Numbered from the stretch's first letter, positions 1-8,967 are shown. The stretch is DNA of 64,000 nt from Terriglobales bacterium (GCA_027485675.1 JAIXQP010000038.1:1-64000); one strand, 5' to 3'. Notes: generated from the letters alone by a model not told the origin. Numbers and translations: made by a program.

Positions 1-1
1 A

Positions 2-103
2 ACCGGCACCTCGGCGGCACAAGGGCAACCTCAACTCCAGACCACAGAAATCACCGCCACAAGTCCTTTGCTATCAATTCAGACCCAACCGGTCTCCGGC
101 TAA
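2..103 (+). pseudogene. Possible C-terminal fragment of a truncated gene at the window edge
   Basis: One forward frame is open from the window edge to a TAA at 101-103 and encodes about 33 residues. The segment ITATSPLLSIQTQPVSG resembles the stretch that leads into the plug domain of Oar-type TonB-dependent receptors (a pattern such as VTVTAEAPLL). If that resemblance is real, the stop falls far too early for a receptor, so this would be a decayed remnant or the tail of a short protein. The resemblance is weak and the upstream sequence is not visible, so this is only a suggestion. Confidence 0.25.
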
Positions 104-275
104 TTTGGACACCAGTGGGGTAGCGTCGTGCTTGCTCACGATTATCAGTACTCATTGAGCATAGTTCTGTTTTCGCGCCAAGGAGAGACGGGGGAGATTT
201 ATGGCCGGATAATGCCGTCAAGATGCCACACCCCGATGGTTCTGAAGGCTTCAATGAAGTAGCAATCCTAAAGAC

Positions 276-698
276 TTACTTCTTTCCCTTCATCAGATCG
301 TCAAAGGCCGAGGATCTAGGCGGGAGTTCGAACAGCGAAGTGCTCTTGGGCGTGGGTGTAATCGGCGGTATCGGGGCAGTTTGAGGTAGCGTGAGGACTT
401 GGGGGCTCCGGAGGATCGAAGGTCTTGGGTCATTCAAGAAGTCCCAAACGGCTTTAGGCATCGCCCCGTCTATGTTTGCGATCTCGGAAACAGTGAAGAA
501 CTGGTTCGAAAATCTGGCACGAAATAAATGGGCTAATTGGGCAGCTGATCTATTCGAGATCAAGAATACCTGTCCTGGCAAAAGTGTGTACCAATTCAAT
601 ACCTCTTGCCTAGTGTCGAGAAACGTGAGAATGTAATCTATCTTTAGCTCAATCGGATTATAAGATAACTGAAAGCACTTTAAAGTTGAAATTAGCAT
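276..698 (-). CDS. Hypothetical protein, 140 aa
   Basis: I do not recognise this protein. The N-terminal two thirds are mixed polar and hydrophobic with no membrane segment. The C-terminal third is proline- and threonine-rich (TLPQTAPIPPITPTPK) and ends in a basic GKK. I chose the ATG at 698 because its first A is also the last base of the upstream gene's TGA (a TGATG junction), with a strong GGAGGAG just upstream; a GTG three bases earlier is possible. It is therefore translationally coupled to the membrane protein encoded just upstream. Base composition is clearly more AT-rich than the rest of the window, which hints at foreign origin. Confidence 0.55.
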   Translation of the reverse strand: MLISTLKCFQLSYNPIELKIDYILTFLDTRQEVLNWYTLLPGQVFLISNRSAAQLAHLFRARFSNQFFTVSEIANIDGAMPKAVWDFLNDPRPSILRSPQVLTLPQTAPIPPITPTPKSTSLFELPPRSSAFDDLMKGKK

Positions 699-1153
699 CA
701 CTCCTCCGCGTCTATGATGGGGTTCACGCTTTCGTTTTCTGACTTCTCGGCCACAGAAGCCAATGCCTTCGGATTAGCCACCGGCGGCAGGGTTGATGCA
801 TCAATATATTGATGATTGAGACCCTGTTGGCCAGCTTGTAGTCGTGCCATCTTGTATTCATGTTCCTCGGATCGAAGAAGCTCAGGGCGATTACGGACCA
901 TGTAGTGGTGGTCTCGGAGGAGGAATGGCAGCGGTGCGATTGCGGCCAATAATACAAGCACTCCACCCCATTGGGCTACCGTGCTGCCCTGGGAAATCAG
1001 GTAGAGTGATATTGGACCACCCCCGAGAAAGAAGATACAACACAGTCTCTGCTGCCCAGCAAGTGCACTTTTCGAAGTATAGCGCGTCAAGACGCTTTGA
1101 AAAAAACTTGCCCAAGTATCTATTGCCATATCTCCATCTTCAGCATGGCGCAT
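698..1153 (-). CDS. Hypothetical membrane protein, about 151 aa
   Basis: Family unknown. The middle of the protein carries two adjacent hydrophobic segments (around CCIFFLGGGPISLYLIS and WGGVLVLLAAIAPLPFLL), consistent with a two-pass membrane hairpin, followed by a polar tail of about 70 residues. The start is uncertain: ATG codons lie at 1153 and 1129 and a TTG at 1177, and none has an ideal ribosome-binding site. It is the first gene of a two-gene unit, with its stop overlapping the start of the next gene by one base. Composition is less GC-rich than the core genes to the right. A role as a small accessory system is possible but unsupported. Confidence 0.5.
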   Translation of the reverse strand: MRHAEDGDMAIDTWASFFQSVLTRYTSKSALAGQQRLCCIFFLGGGPISLYLISQGSTVAQWGGVLVLLAAIAPLPFLLRDHHYMVRNRPELLRSEEHEYKMARLQAGQQGLNHQYIDASTLPPVANPKALASVAEKSENESVNPIIDAEE

Positions 1154-1793
1154 CCTCCGGTCTGCCTCTTCAATCAATAACGCTAAGCCACGATCGCACC
1201 CCTAGGCTACCTCAAGAAGAGGCTGCCATTCAACCCACGATGTGCTTTCGGAAAAGTCGATTCAGAATGTTGCCAGAAAACGTTGGAACGGAATGTGACA
1301 TACTTCGCGTCTAGCGGGATCTCGCCGTATCTGGGATGGAGGAAGTGGCAGGGAGATGGCGGCGCAGCAGATGCTGATCAAGTGAGGCTGGCGGCAGGTG
1401 TGCTGAGCGCAATGAAGGCGGCTGAGGCGCGTGCCAGTTCTTCTCTCGGTCGATTGCCCAAGTGCGTAAGACGGGCTGTGCGGCGTATTCACCTGCGGCC
1501 GCGGGTTAACATTCGGAAGTAGGGTTGCGCTCGCGCCAACGCGCTAAATGGGAGTTCAGTGGACAGTCGATGTTTGCAGTAGGCAGAGTGTGACGATTCT
1601 ATGGTGGAATAATAACCTCATCTTTAATAGTCGCGCTTCGACTGTCAGACTACTGGCGATTTCGGTTAGAGGAAGGCGTTCCGTCCGACGGTGAGGTGCG
1701 CATGGCGAACACGAGCAAGTTGTGGTGCGTGTGCCCGTACGGTGGACTGCCTAAAGCGGCCCCCTGGAAGATGGTTACTTTCGCTGAGTGCCG
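1154..1793. other. 640 bp with no convincing gene
   Basis: Several short frames exist on both strands (about 60-160 codons), but none has a recognisable family, a good ribosome-binding site or a coherent hydrophobicity pattern. I see no tRNA, no insertion sequence ends and no CRISPR-like repeat. Together with the two AT-richer genes to its left it looks like accessory or decaying sequence. Confidence 0.5.
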
Positions 1794-2087
1794 TCATTGC
1801 GGAAGTGGAGGCGAGGCAACTTTAACTCCGCGGGCTTCCAGTTCGGCGAGGAGTAGGCGGACGGGTTCGGCGGGTGGGCCTTCGACGATTACCGCCCAGG
1901 TGAGGTTCTCGCGGAACTCCTTCGTGGAGACCTGCCAGGGGCCGTAGGGGTCCGTCGCGCGGATGTTCGAGCCGATCTGGATCATCGTCCAGCGGCGGGC
2001 GAGGTCGCGGGCTTGCTCCGGCGTGGGGCAGGGGCCGCGGACTATGAAGTGGTTGTCCGCCACGACCAGAATGCCTAGTTCCATCAC
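1794..2087 (-). CDS. Small hypothetical protein, 97 aa
   Basis: Soluble protein of about 97 residues with no signal peptide or membrane segment. It contains the stretch GPWQVSTKEFRENLTWAV and a C-terminal helix rich in Leu, Glu and Ala. I do not recognise the family. It lies three bases downstream of the GT87 membrane protein on the same strand and is probably cotranscribed with it. The start is either GTG at 2087 or ATG at 2084; an AGAGGG stretch lies close upstream of both. Confidence 0.6.
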   Translation of the reverse strand: MMELGILVVADNHFIVRGPCPTPEQARDLARRWTMIQIGSNIRATDPYGPWQVSTKEFRENLTWAVIVEGPPAEPVRLLLAELEARGVKVASPPLPQ

Positions 2088-2090
2088 CCT

Positions 2091-3230
2091 CTAGTGTGAC
2101 TCGGCGGGCATCGGGAGGGGCGGCGTCAGAGCAGGGAAGCGCGAACGAAGCTGGTCGCGGAGGGCTATCGCGAACGCCGTCAAAATCAGCAGTCCGTAAA
2201 TGCCGCTGTAGGGCGGCTGCCAGAGCAGCAGCAGATAGACCACCGGGAGAAACAGGATCTGGAAGACCGTCCGCAGCGCGGGGGACTCTTCGCCATCAAA
2301 CAACAGGGCGGCGCAGAGGAGGAGCAGCATCGGGTCCTGGATGTAGGCGTGGAAGTTGATCACCAAACCGGCCATGATCGCGAAGGCAAAACTCTTCTCG
2401 TAGCTCTTTGCTGTCCAAATCAGATAGAGCGCAGCGGCGGCTAGCAGGGCACAGAGCGTCAGATATATGGCGGGTTGGGGGCCTCCGGCCAACGCATAGA
2501 CCATCCCGCGCAGGTTCGGCATCAGCTCCGGATACGGATGGTTCTCCGGACGGCGGAGCAGGGCTATCAATGACAGGAAGACGGGCCAGCCTCCACCGGC
2601 CAAGCCGATGAGAAAGAGAATGACCTCGCCGACCGCAGCCCCGGCGAATAGACGCCAGCGGCGATGGGCGATCATCGCGAACGGCGTCAGGATGAACAGA
2701 TGAAACTTGATGGCGCACAGGGCGAACACCAACCCGGCTGGAAAGTCCTGGCCCCGGCGGGAGAGCAGGATCGAAACCGTACAGAAGAGCAACAGGCTGG
2801 TGACGTCCTGCCCGTTCACCATGTGCGAGATGATCGGAATCGACATGGCCGCATAGACCCAGATGTCCGGCCAGCGGCGGGAGAACGTCCACAGGAAGAA
2901 GAGCAGCGCGGCGAGACTGTAGGCCTGATAGAGGTAGTAACTCGTCAGATAGGGCAGCCAACTGAGCGGCTTGAGAAAGAAGCCGTAAAATGTGGGGCGA
3001 ATGAAGTAGGAGTGGTCGAGCGTGTAGCCGAGAAGCTCGGCTTGCTTAGCGTGATTGGGCGCCTGGAGATGGATGTCCGGCGTGCCGTAGAGGTAGCCGC
3101 CGACGTACCAATGGACGAAGTCGTTCTCCGCGCGGGCCATGCGGCCGAGCGGCATAAAGCAGAACAGCACCGCGCCGATGAGCGCCGCGGCGGCGAGCTT
3201 GATCCAAAAGTCCCGTCTCGATTTCTGCAC
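2091..3230 (-). CDS. GT87-like (DUF2029) membrane glycosyltransferase
   Basis: Polytopic membrane protein of 379 aa with about nine hydrophobic segments. The N-terminus has a first membrane segment followed by an extracytoplasmic loop (residues about 35-75). A conserved-looking NGQ motif precedes a membrane segment (around HMVNGQDVTSLLLF), and the next segments contain a CAIKFHLF stretch; this order is typical of the GT87/DUF2029 family. Members of that family use polyprenyl-phosphate-linked mannose or other sugars to build envelope glycans. The acceptor here is unknown. Start is a GTG with a weak ribosome-binding site. It is divergent from the membrane protein at 3296 and is followed by a small unknown gene. 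Confidence 0.75.
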   Translation of the reverse strand: MQKSRRDFWIKLAAAALIGAVLFCFMPLGRMARAENDFVHWYVGGYLYGTPDIHLQAPNHAKQAELLGYTLDHSYFIRPTFYGFFLKPLSWLPYLTSYYLYQAYSLAALLFFLWTFSRRWPDIWVYAAMSIPIISHMVNGQDVTSLLLFCTVSILLSRRGQDFPAGLVFALCAIKFHLFILTPFAMIAHRRWRLFAGAAVGEVILFLIGLAGGGWPVFLSLIALLRRPENHPYPELMPNLRGMVYALAGGPQPAIYLTLCALLAAAALYLIWTAKSYEKSFAFAIMAGLVINFHAYIQDPMLLLLCAALLFDGEESPALRTVFQILFLPVVYLLLLWQPPYSGIYGLLILTAFAIALRDQLRSRFPALTPPLPMPAESH

Positions 3231-3295
3231 CTGCGGAATTATCGGCGCTCACCGCGAGAAACTTTACCTGGCGGATTCGGCGCTATTCTGTCTGG

Positions 3296-4516
3296 GTGAA
3301 CGACAGACGATACTGGTTGCCGGCCGTGGCGATGATGCTGGGGTGGGGGTTGCGCGGATTTATTGGGGGCGGGCCGTTCGGGGCGATGATTCCGGGGGCG
3401 ATGGTGATCCTGGCGCTGGGGGTGCTGTATCCGCGGCGGGACTGGACCATGCTGGCGGCCTTCGGCGCAGTGGGCGTCGGCTTTGGCGGGGAGATGACCT
3501 ACGGGCAGACCGTGGGGTTCATCGTGAAGGCCGAGACGTTCTGGTGGGGGTTTCTGGGATTGGGATTGAAGGGGGCGATCTGGGGGGCGCTGGCGGGGGC
3601 GGTGATCGTGATGGGGTTCACGCCGCGGACGCGCCTGGTGGCGTACGGCGCGGCGGCGATGATCCTGGCAACGTGGGCCGGTTGGAAGCTGATCAACGAA
3701 CCGAAGCTGATCTACTTTTCGAACCTTCTCGACCGGCCGCGGGCGGAGATCTGGGCCGGGTTCCTGCTGGCCGCGGTGGCGCTGGCGATGGTGGTGGGGC
3801 CGATGGCGCAGCGGTGGGCGGTGGTCTGTTTTGTGGGGGGCTTTATCGGGTTTGGCGTGGGTGGGGCGATTCAAGGCTTGGGGCGGATTTTTACGCCGGA
3901 GTTGAATCTGCACTGGTGGAAGTACATGGAGTTTTTCTTCGGGCTCTGCTTTGGCTGGGCGCTGGCTTGGTGCGCGGCGCATACGGCGCTGCCGGAGGAG
4001 GGTTCGGCGGAGAGTGGGGCGCCGGCGTGGTGGGCGGAGATGGCCGGGGCGGTGGTGATGACCTTGGCGCTGTTCGCGGTGGCCTGGCATCTGGACGTGC
4101 GATTTGCGTATCTGGTGGGTGGGAGCTTGTTGCTGGTGGTGTTGACCCGCTGGCCGTGGCTCGCCAAGCACGTGGCGTATAGCGTGACGTTCGCGGCGGT
4201 GGCGCTGGACCTGGCGCGCTACTGGAGCAAGGAGTATCAGCGGGGTCCGGCGGAGCCGGCCTATGCGTTGGCGGTAGCGGCGGCGCTGGGGTTTGCGTGG
4301 ATGGTGCGGCGGTGGGACGGGGAGCCGGCGCGGATGCTGAACCTGCTGATGTGGGCTTGCGTGGGGGATGCGGTGGTGAAGTTCGCGATTCATCCGAACG
4401 GACTCGCGAACGTGGTGGACCATGTCGCGGCCGGTTTCGTTTGGATGGCCGTGGCGGTGAGTTGGATGATGCGGAGGCACCATGACGGACTTGGCGCGGC
4501 TGTTAGGGCCGATTGA
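3296..4516 (+). CDS. Polytopic membrane protein of unknown function
   Basis: A 406-aa, strongly hydrophobic and glycine-rich protein with roughly ten predicted membrane segments. I see no catalytic or transporter signature. Glycine-rich turns such as GLRGFIGGGPFGAMIPG near the N-terminus and GFIGFGVGGAIQGLG in the middle give it a repeated-helix look. GTG start with a weak ribosome-binding site. Its 3' end overlaps the following methyltransferase start by 35 bases, so the two are probably translated from one message. I cannot assign a substrate. Confidence 0.65.
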   Translation: MNDRRYWLPAVAMMLGWGLRGFIGGGPFGAMIPGAMVILALGVLYPRRDWTMLAAFGAVGVGFGGEMTYGQTVGFIVKAETFWWGFLGLGLKGAIWGALAGAVIVMGFTPRTRLVAYGAAAMILATWAGWKLINEPKLIYFSNLLDRPRAEIWAGFLLAAVALAMVVGPMAQRWAVVCFVGGFIGFGVGGAIQGLGRIFTPELNLHWWKYMEFFFGLCFGWALAWCAAHTALPEEGSAESGAPAWWAEMAGAVVMTLALFAVAWHLDVRFAYLVGGSLLLVVLTRWPWLAKHVAYSVTFAAVALDLARYWSKEYQRGPAEPAYALAVAAALGFAWMVRRWDGEPARMLNLLMWACVGDAVVKFAIHPNGLANVVDHVAAGFVWMAVAVSWMMRRHHDGLGAAVRAD

Positions 4517-5066
4517 TATTTATCTGCTGGACCAGATGATGAAGGGCCGCGTGGCCCCGGGGATGCGGGTGGTGGACGCGGGGTGCGGCTATGGCCGGAA
4601 CCTCGTGTTTCTGCGCAACGAGGGCTATGACGTCTGGGGCGTGGATTGGAACGAAGACGCGGTGGCTTCGTTTGGCGATCCGGAGCGGTTCCGGGTGGCT
4701 CCCGTCGAGAAGATGCCGTTTTCGGATGCGTTCGCCGATGTGGTGATCAGCAGCGCGGTGCTGCACTTTGCGGCGGACGAGGCACAGTTCGCGGCGATGG
4801 TGCGGGAGATGTGGCGGGTGCTGCGGCCAGGCGGGATGTTGTTCGCTCGGCTGGCGTCGTCGATTGGGCTGGAGAACGAGGTGGCCGCACTCGGGGGCCG
4901 GCGGTTTGCCCTGCCCGATGGATCGGAGCGCTTCCTGGTGGACGCGGCGATGCTGGAGCGCTGGACGGAGGAGTTAGGAGGAGAGTGGCTGGAGCCCTTG
5001 AAGACTACCGTGGTGCAAGGGCTCCGGAGTATGTCGACATGGGTGATCCGCAAGGCGGTGGTTTAA
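4482..5066 (+). CDS. Class I SAM-dependent methyltransferase
   Basis: A 194-aa Rossmann-type methyltransferase of the Methyltransf_11 type. Motif I is VVDAGCGYGRN (residues about 30-40), the acidic residue that binds the SAM ribose is in GVDWNEDA, and motif IV to post-IV is VISSAVLHFA followed by WRVLRPGGMLFARL. Substrate is unknown. The ATG follows GGAGG at a four-base distance and lies inside the end of the preceding membrane protein gene, so the two are coupled. The stop codon overlaps that of the convergent gene at 5063 in a TTAA. Confidence 0.85.
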   Translation: MTDLARLLGPIDIYLLDQMMKGRVAPGMRVVDAGCGYGRNLVFLRNEGYDVWGVDWNEDAVASFGDPERFRVAPVEKMPFSDAFADVVISSAVLHFAADEAQFAAMVREMWRVLRPGGMLFARLASSIGLENEVAALGGRRFALPDGSERFLVDAAMLERWTEELGGEWLEPLKTTVVQGLRSMSTWVIRKAVV

Positions 5067-5518
5067 GCACCGCCCGCGGGAGTCACCGTGACCGGCTTGG
5101 GCGCGGCGCCGCTGGGCGTGCCGGAGCTGATGGGCACGAGGACCGGCAGCATGACCCAGGCGTTGGGGTTGAGGCGCTTCAATTCGGCGTTGAGCATGGT
5201 GATGGTGTGGGTGACGTTGTGGGCGTTGGGGTCGGCGGGGGCGCGGTCGACGCGGCCGTCCGGATTCATGCACCAGCCCTGGCTGACCATCTCGGTTTGG
5301 AAGGCGCGGATCCAGGCCCGGGTGTTGGGGCCGCAGACGCCATCGACGGTCATGGTGCCCTTCGGCGCCTTGTACTGGCCGGTGGCGTAAATCTTCTGGA
5401 GGCAATACTGGACGAGCTTGACGTCCTTGAAATAGTTGGCGGAATTGGGGCCGACCGAATAAATCACGTTGTACATCTCGGGGAGTCTGTTGTCCCCAGT
5501 TTGCATTGAGAAACCCAT
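5063..5518 (-). CDS. Peptidoglycan-binding-like protein, 151 aa
   Basis: Residues about 20-80 resemble a PG_binding_1 helical repeat: a KLVQYCLQKIY helix, then TVDGVCGPNTRAWIRAFQ, which is the usual VDGxxGpxT..AIkaFQ signature. The C-terminal third is polar, ending in a Pro/Thr/Ala-rich tail. No signal peptide is visible, which is unusual for a cell-wall binding protein and suggests either a secreted partner or a cytoplasmic use of the fold. I place the start at the ATG at 5516-5518 because AAAGGAG lies just upstream; an earlier ATG at 5554 would add 12 residues without such a site. Confidence 0.7.
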   Translation of the reverse strand: MGFSMQTGDNRLPEMYNVIYSVGPNSANYFKDVKLVQYCLQKIYATGQYKAPKGTMTVDGVCGPNTRAWIRAFQTEMVSQGWCMNPDGRVDRAPADPNAHNVTHTITMLNAELKRLNPNAWVMLPVLVPISSGTPSGAAPKPVTVTPAGGA

Positions 5519-5614
5519 TGTTTTGTCTCCTTTACTGTGGATCGTGCTATGCATCGATCTTCACTTGGGAGGGCGGACAGGGGGGCGGATTTCGATCAAC
5601 GCGGACGAAAAAAA

Positions 5615-6739
5615 TCAACCAAGCCGCCAGCGGGCGAGGCGGAGGACGGAGTAGGGCGGTGGCGGCAGTTGGACGGGGTGGGAGCCGGAGTATTTGGACT
5701 CGTACCAGAGGGTGAGGAGTTGGCCGCTCGGGAGTTCGACGGTGGAGGGGTAGCCGATGTCGCCGGTACCGTCGTCCGAGAGCACGATGGGTTCGGACCA
5801 GGTGCGGCCGTGGTCGGTGCTGAGGCGGGCGTGGTTGCCGCGGGGCGGGCGGCGGTAGCCGTAGGTCATCAGGAGGCGGCCGTCGCGGAGGCGGAGGAGA
5901 TGGGAGGGTAAGCCCCAGACGCCGATGGGGCGGGGGATGGACCAGGTCTTGCCGCCGTCCGACGATTCCGACTGGAGGGTTTCGCGTTCGTTGGGCTGGT
6001 TGTGATTGCGGATGTGGGCGAGGAGCCGGCCATCGGCGGTCTCGACGGCGTGGAATTCGTGATACTGCGTGGGGTCGTCGCCGGGGCGGGCGGGCAGGGC
6101 GCTGAGCCAGTTCCAGGTGAGGCCATCGTCGGTGGATACGGTGAAGCCGATCTGTTCGCCGTTGCGCGGGTAGCGTTTGCCGGCGTGGAGGAGGCGGCCA
6201 TCGGAGAGTTGGATGGGGCCGTGGGGGTTGGTGAGCGGGACACGGTACGGGGTGGACCAGGTGAAGCCGCCATCGGTGGAGCGGAGCATCCAGGCGCCGA
6301 GAAGGGACTCGCGCTGGGCCGGGGTGGTCGAGCGTTGCACGGCCTGCCAGCGGGCGAGGCGGGCGGGGGCCCAGTGCTGCTTGGCTTCGGCTTCGGCGAG
6401 GAGTTTTTCGTAGGCCAGGGACGTGAAGGTATTTAGGAGGAGGGCGCCGGAAGCGGTTTCGCAGAGGCCGGCGTCGCGGTCGTCGATGGGGGTGTCCATG
6501 GCGACCTGGGGCCAGGACCAGGTGCGGCCGTTGTCGAGGGAGCGGGTGAGTTCGAGGCGGCCGAAGGGGCAGATGTGATGTTCGCGGCCGCCGGAGTAGG
6601 CGGCAAGGAGTTCGCCGGAGCGGCGGCGGATGAGAGTGGGCCAGGCGTGATAGTAGCCGGGCTGGTGGGAGATGGTTTCGATGGGCTCCCGGTTAAAGCG
6701 GGGAGCGGCAAGAAGGAAGAGTTGGCGGCGGGTGAGCAT
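5615..6739 (-). CDS. Sialidase-like / BNR-repeat protein
   Basis: A 374-aa protein with five Asp-box motifs of the S-x-D-x-G-x-T-W type: SLDNGRTW, STDGGFTW, STDDGLTW, SSDGGKTW and STDHGRTW. They are spaced as in six-bladed sialidase beta-propellers, and an early RRRSGELLAAYSGG segment matches the usual first blade. The N-terminus MLTRRQLFLLAAP is a short Tat-like signal. Such proteins act outside the cytoplasm on sialic acids or other glycans, but the catalytic residues cannot be assigned here and many relatives are of unknown specificity. The reading frame stays open far upstream, antisense to the next gene; I start at 6739 because of the signal peptide. Confidence 0.8.
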   Translation of the reverse strand: MLTRRQLFLLAAPRFNREPIETISHQPGYYHAWPTLIRRRSGELLAAYSGGREHHICPFGRLELTRSLDNGRTWSWPQVAMDTPIDDRDAGLCETASGALLLNTFTSLAYEKLLAEAEAKQHWAPARLARWQAVQRSTTPAQRESLLGAWMLRSTDGGFTWSTPYRVPLTNPHGPIQLSDGRLLHAGKRYPRNGEQIGFTVSTDDGLTWNWLSALPARPGDDPTQYHEFHAVETADGRLLAHIRNHNQPNERETLQSESSDGGKTWSIPRPIGVWGLPSHLLRLRDGRLLMTYGYRRPPRGNHARLSTDHGRTWSEPIVLSDDGTGDIGYPSTVELPSGQLLTLWYESKYSGSHPVQLPPPPYSVLRLARWRLG

Positions 6740-6754
6740 CGTTAGAATGGGGAG

Positions 6755-7570
6755 GTGAACCAGACGGACAGCATAGCGCAAGAGGCGACGGCGCGAGCGC
6801 GGGCGGCTTGCCCGGAAGCAGAGATGACCGCTTTTTTTGACGAGGTGTGGGGGTGGCGGATCGGCGCTTACCGGATTCCGGATCCGGAGTTGCCGCAGAA
6901 GATGGACCGGGATTGGGCGAAGTGGGCGGCGATTGTCGGGAAGTATCGGCGGGACGTGGGTGACTACTGGTTCCATGTGTACAAGCCGCGGGCGGGGGAC
7001 GTGATCGTCGATATTGGCGCGGGCCGGGGGGAGGATGTGTTCGTGTTCTCGGAGGCGGTGGGGCCGGCGGGACGGGTTTGGGCGTTGGAGCCGCATCCGG
7101 TTTCGTTTCTTGCTTTGCGGAAGCTGTGTGAGTGGAATGGCCTGACCAATGTGACGGTGCGGCAGGTGGCTTGTGTCGAACGGGCGGAGACGCTGCAGAT
7201 TGAGACGATGCCGGTGTGGGAATCGAACTACGTCCGTGGCGGGGCGCCAACGGCGACGAGCGCGACGGTGGAGGGGCGGCCGTTTGACGAGGTGAGCCGG
7301 GAGTTGGGGATTGGTCCGATCTCGTTTCTGAAAATGAACATCGAAGGGGCGGAGCGGCAGGCGTTGCCGGGGTGCCGGGAGGCGCTTAAGCGGACGGAGA
7401 AGGTTTGCGTGGCGGCGCATGATTTTCGGGCGGCCCGGGGCGAGGGGGAGGCGTTTCGCACGCTGGAATTTGTACGGGAGTTTCTAACGGAGGCCGGGTT
7501 CCGATTGACAACGCGGGATGAGGATCCTCGGTACTACGTGCCGTATCATGTTCACGGGGTGCGGGGCTGA
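6755..7570 (+). CDS. FkbM-family methyltransferase
   Basis: A 271-aa SAM-dependent O-methyltransferase-like protein. Motif I is VIVDIGAGRGEDVFVFS (residues about 84-100), followed by WALEPHPVSFLALRKL, where the Glu-Pro-His pattern is typical of FkbM enzymes. FLKMNIEGAERQALPG is the characteristic K-x-D/N-I-E-G-x-E motif. FkbM members methylate sugar or polyketide hydroxyls; the substrate here is unknown. The start is uncertain: the GTG at 6755 sits only 15 bases from the divergent sialidase start, and the ATG at 6824 is an alternative. The stop overlaps the next ATG by one base (TGATG). Confidence 0.85.
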   Translation: MNQTDSIAQEATARARAACPEAEMTAFFDEVWGWRIGAYRIPDPELPQKMDRDWAKWAAIVGKYRRDVGDYWFHVYKPRAGDVIVDIGAGRGEDVFVFSEAVGPAGRVWALEPHPVSFLALRKLCEWNGLTNVTVRQVACVERAETLQIETMPVWESNYVRGGAPTATSATVEGRPFDEVSRELGIGPISFLKMNIEGAERQALPGCREALKRTEKVCVAAHDFRAARGEGEAFRTLEFVREFLTEAGFRLTTRDEDPRYYVPYHVHGVRG

Positions 7571-8151
7571 TGGAGCTGCGGGATGTTTATGGCCCGGCGA
7601 TTGAGCGGGCGCGGAAGAAGAGTCTGCGGCGGCTGGATGGGCACTGCCGGCGGTTTATTGAACTGTCGCCGTTTGTTTGTATGGGGACGGTGGGAAGCGG
7701 CGGTGCGGACGTGACGCCACGGGGGGACCAGCCGGGGTTTGTGCGGGTGGTGGACGAGACGACGCTGGCGATGCCGGACTGGCCGGGGAACAACCGGCTG
7801 GATTCGCTTGAGAACCTGCGGGAGGATGCGCGGGTGGGGCTGCTGTTTCTGATTCCGGGCTTTGAGGAGACGCTGCGGGTGAACGGGCGGGCGGAGATTT
7901 CGTTTGCGGAGGAGTTGCTGGGGCTTTGGGAGAAGCGGCCGAAATCGGCGCTGGTGATCCGGGTGGAGGAGGCCTTTCTGCATTGCGGGAAGGCGATGAT
8001 CCGGAGCCGGCTGTGGGATCCGGCAGCGCACGTTGACCGGAGCGCGCTGCCGTCCTATGGACAGATGATGAAAGACCAGATGGAGATTGCCGATACGGCC
8101 GCCGAGATTGAGGCGTCGGTGGCGGAGGGGTATCGGAACCGGCTGTATTAG
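7570..8151 (+). CDS. PPOX-type flavin-binding protein (MSMEG_1061-like)
   Basis: A 193-aa pyridoxamine 5'-phosphate oxidase-fold protein. Visible family features are FVCMGTVGSGGADVTPRGD near residues 36-54, the MPDWPGNNRLDSLENL segment that lines the FMN site, and VGLLFLIPGFEETLRVNGRA. The last part, FLHCGKAMIRSRLW, matches the group often annotated as MSMEG_1061-type FMN proteins. Likely role is an FMN- or F420-dependent redox reaction on a small molecule; the substrate is unknown. It is coupled to the FkbM gene (TGATG) and ends with a stop interleaved with the convergent gene (TTAG at 8148-8151). Confidence 0.8.
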   Translation: MELRDVYGPAIERARKKSLRRLDGHCRRFIELSPFVCMGTVGSGGADVTPRGDQPGFVRVVDETTLAMPDWPGNNRLDSLENLREDARVGLLFLIPGFEETLRVNGRAEISFAEELLGLWEKRPKSALVIRVEEAFLHCGKAMIRSRLWDPAAHVDRSALPSYGQMMKDQMEIADTAAEIEASVAEGYRNRLY

Positions 8152-8930
8152 TTGGCGCCGAGGCTCTTGATTTCGGCGGCGTTCAGCGGCCGGTTGAAGA
8201 TCATGAGGTCGTCGAAGAGGCCGACGTAGTTGACGCCGAGACGGAGCTTGGTCTTTTCGGGGGCCCAATCGAAGGCTTCCGGGATCTTGTTGGCGGTACC
8301 GATGAGGGTGCCGTTGAGATAGAGTGAGGCGGTGCCGGTGGGGGTGCCGAGGCCCTGGTGGGTGATGGCGACGTGGGTCCACTGGGCGGCGGTGAAGGGC
8401 GGATTCTTGTGGACGACGAGGCGGTTGTTGAAGGCCGGGTTCTTGTCCGGGGGGATGTCGGTGGGGTTCCAGGCTTTGAGGGCGCCGAAGACGCCGAGGC
8501 GGAAGTGGCGGGGGCGTTCGTCCTTGGTGAAGTCGACCCAGATGGCGGAGTTGTTGTAGTCTTTGTCGGTGAGTTGGAAGGGGTCGCAGTAGCCGGGGGC
8601 GAGGTCTTTGTTGGGATCGAGACGGAGCCAGAAGGAGATGGTGCCGGCGGCGAAGTTGACGTTTTTGGCGGCTTCGAAATAGACGGCGTTTTCGTTTTTG
8701 GCGTTGAAGCGGAGGGCGCCGGAGCCGTTGCGTCCCGCGCCGGGGACGAGGGCGACGTTGGGCGCGGCGGCGAGACCGGGCTGGCCGGCAGGGTTGTTCT
8801 TGTAGGTGGCGGCGGAGAAGAGTTGGGCGTTGCCTTTGGCGACGGTGGCCTTGCCGTCCTTTTCAAAAGAAGCGTGGAAGAGGAGGCCGTCGGGTAGGGC
8901 GGCGAGGGCGAGGAGGAGTAAGAGGTTCAC
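8148..8930 (-). CDS. Secreted LamG/concanavalin A-like domain protein
   Basis: A 260-aa protein with an N-terminal signal peptide (MNLLLLLALAALPDG) and one laminin-G-like jelly-roll domain. The family pattern is visible as GTISFWLRLDP in the middle, WTHVAITHQG, then TASLYLNGTLIG and, at the end, LGVNYVGLFDDLMIFNRPLNAAEI. This last segment is the hallmark end of LamG_3 domains. Role is probably carbohydrate or surface binding; no catalytic residues are apparent. Start is a GTG at 8930. It is divergent from the gene at 8968. Confidence 0.8.
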   Translation of the reverse strand: MNLLLLLALAALPDGLLFHASFEKDGKATVAKGNAQLFSAATYKNNPAGQPGLAAAPNVALVPGAGRNGSGALRFNAKNENAVYFEAAKNVNFAAGTISFWLRLDPNKDLAPGYCDPFQLTDKDYNNSAIWVDFTKDERPRHFRLGVFGALKAWNPTDIPPDKNPAFNNRLVVHKNPPFTAAQWTHVAITHQGLGTPTGTASLYLNGTLIGTANKIPEAFDWAPEKTKLRLGVNYVGLFDDLMIFNRPLNAAEIKSLGAN

Positions 8931-8967
8931 GTCGATAGTTTAATCGAACGGTGTCACAATAAGGGCA

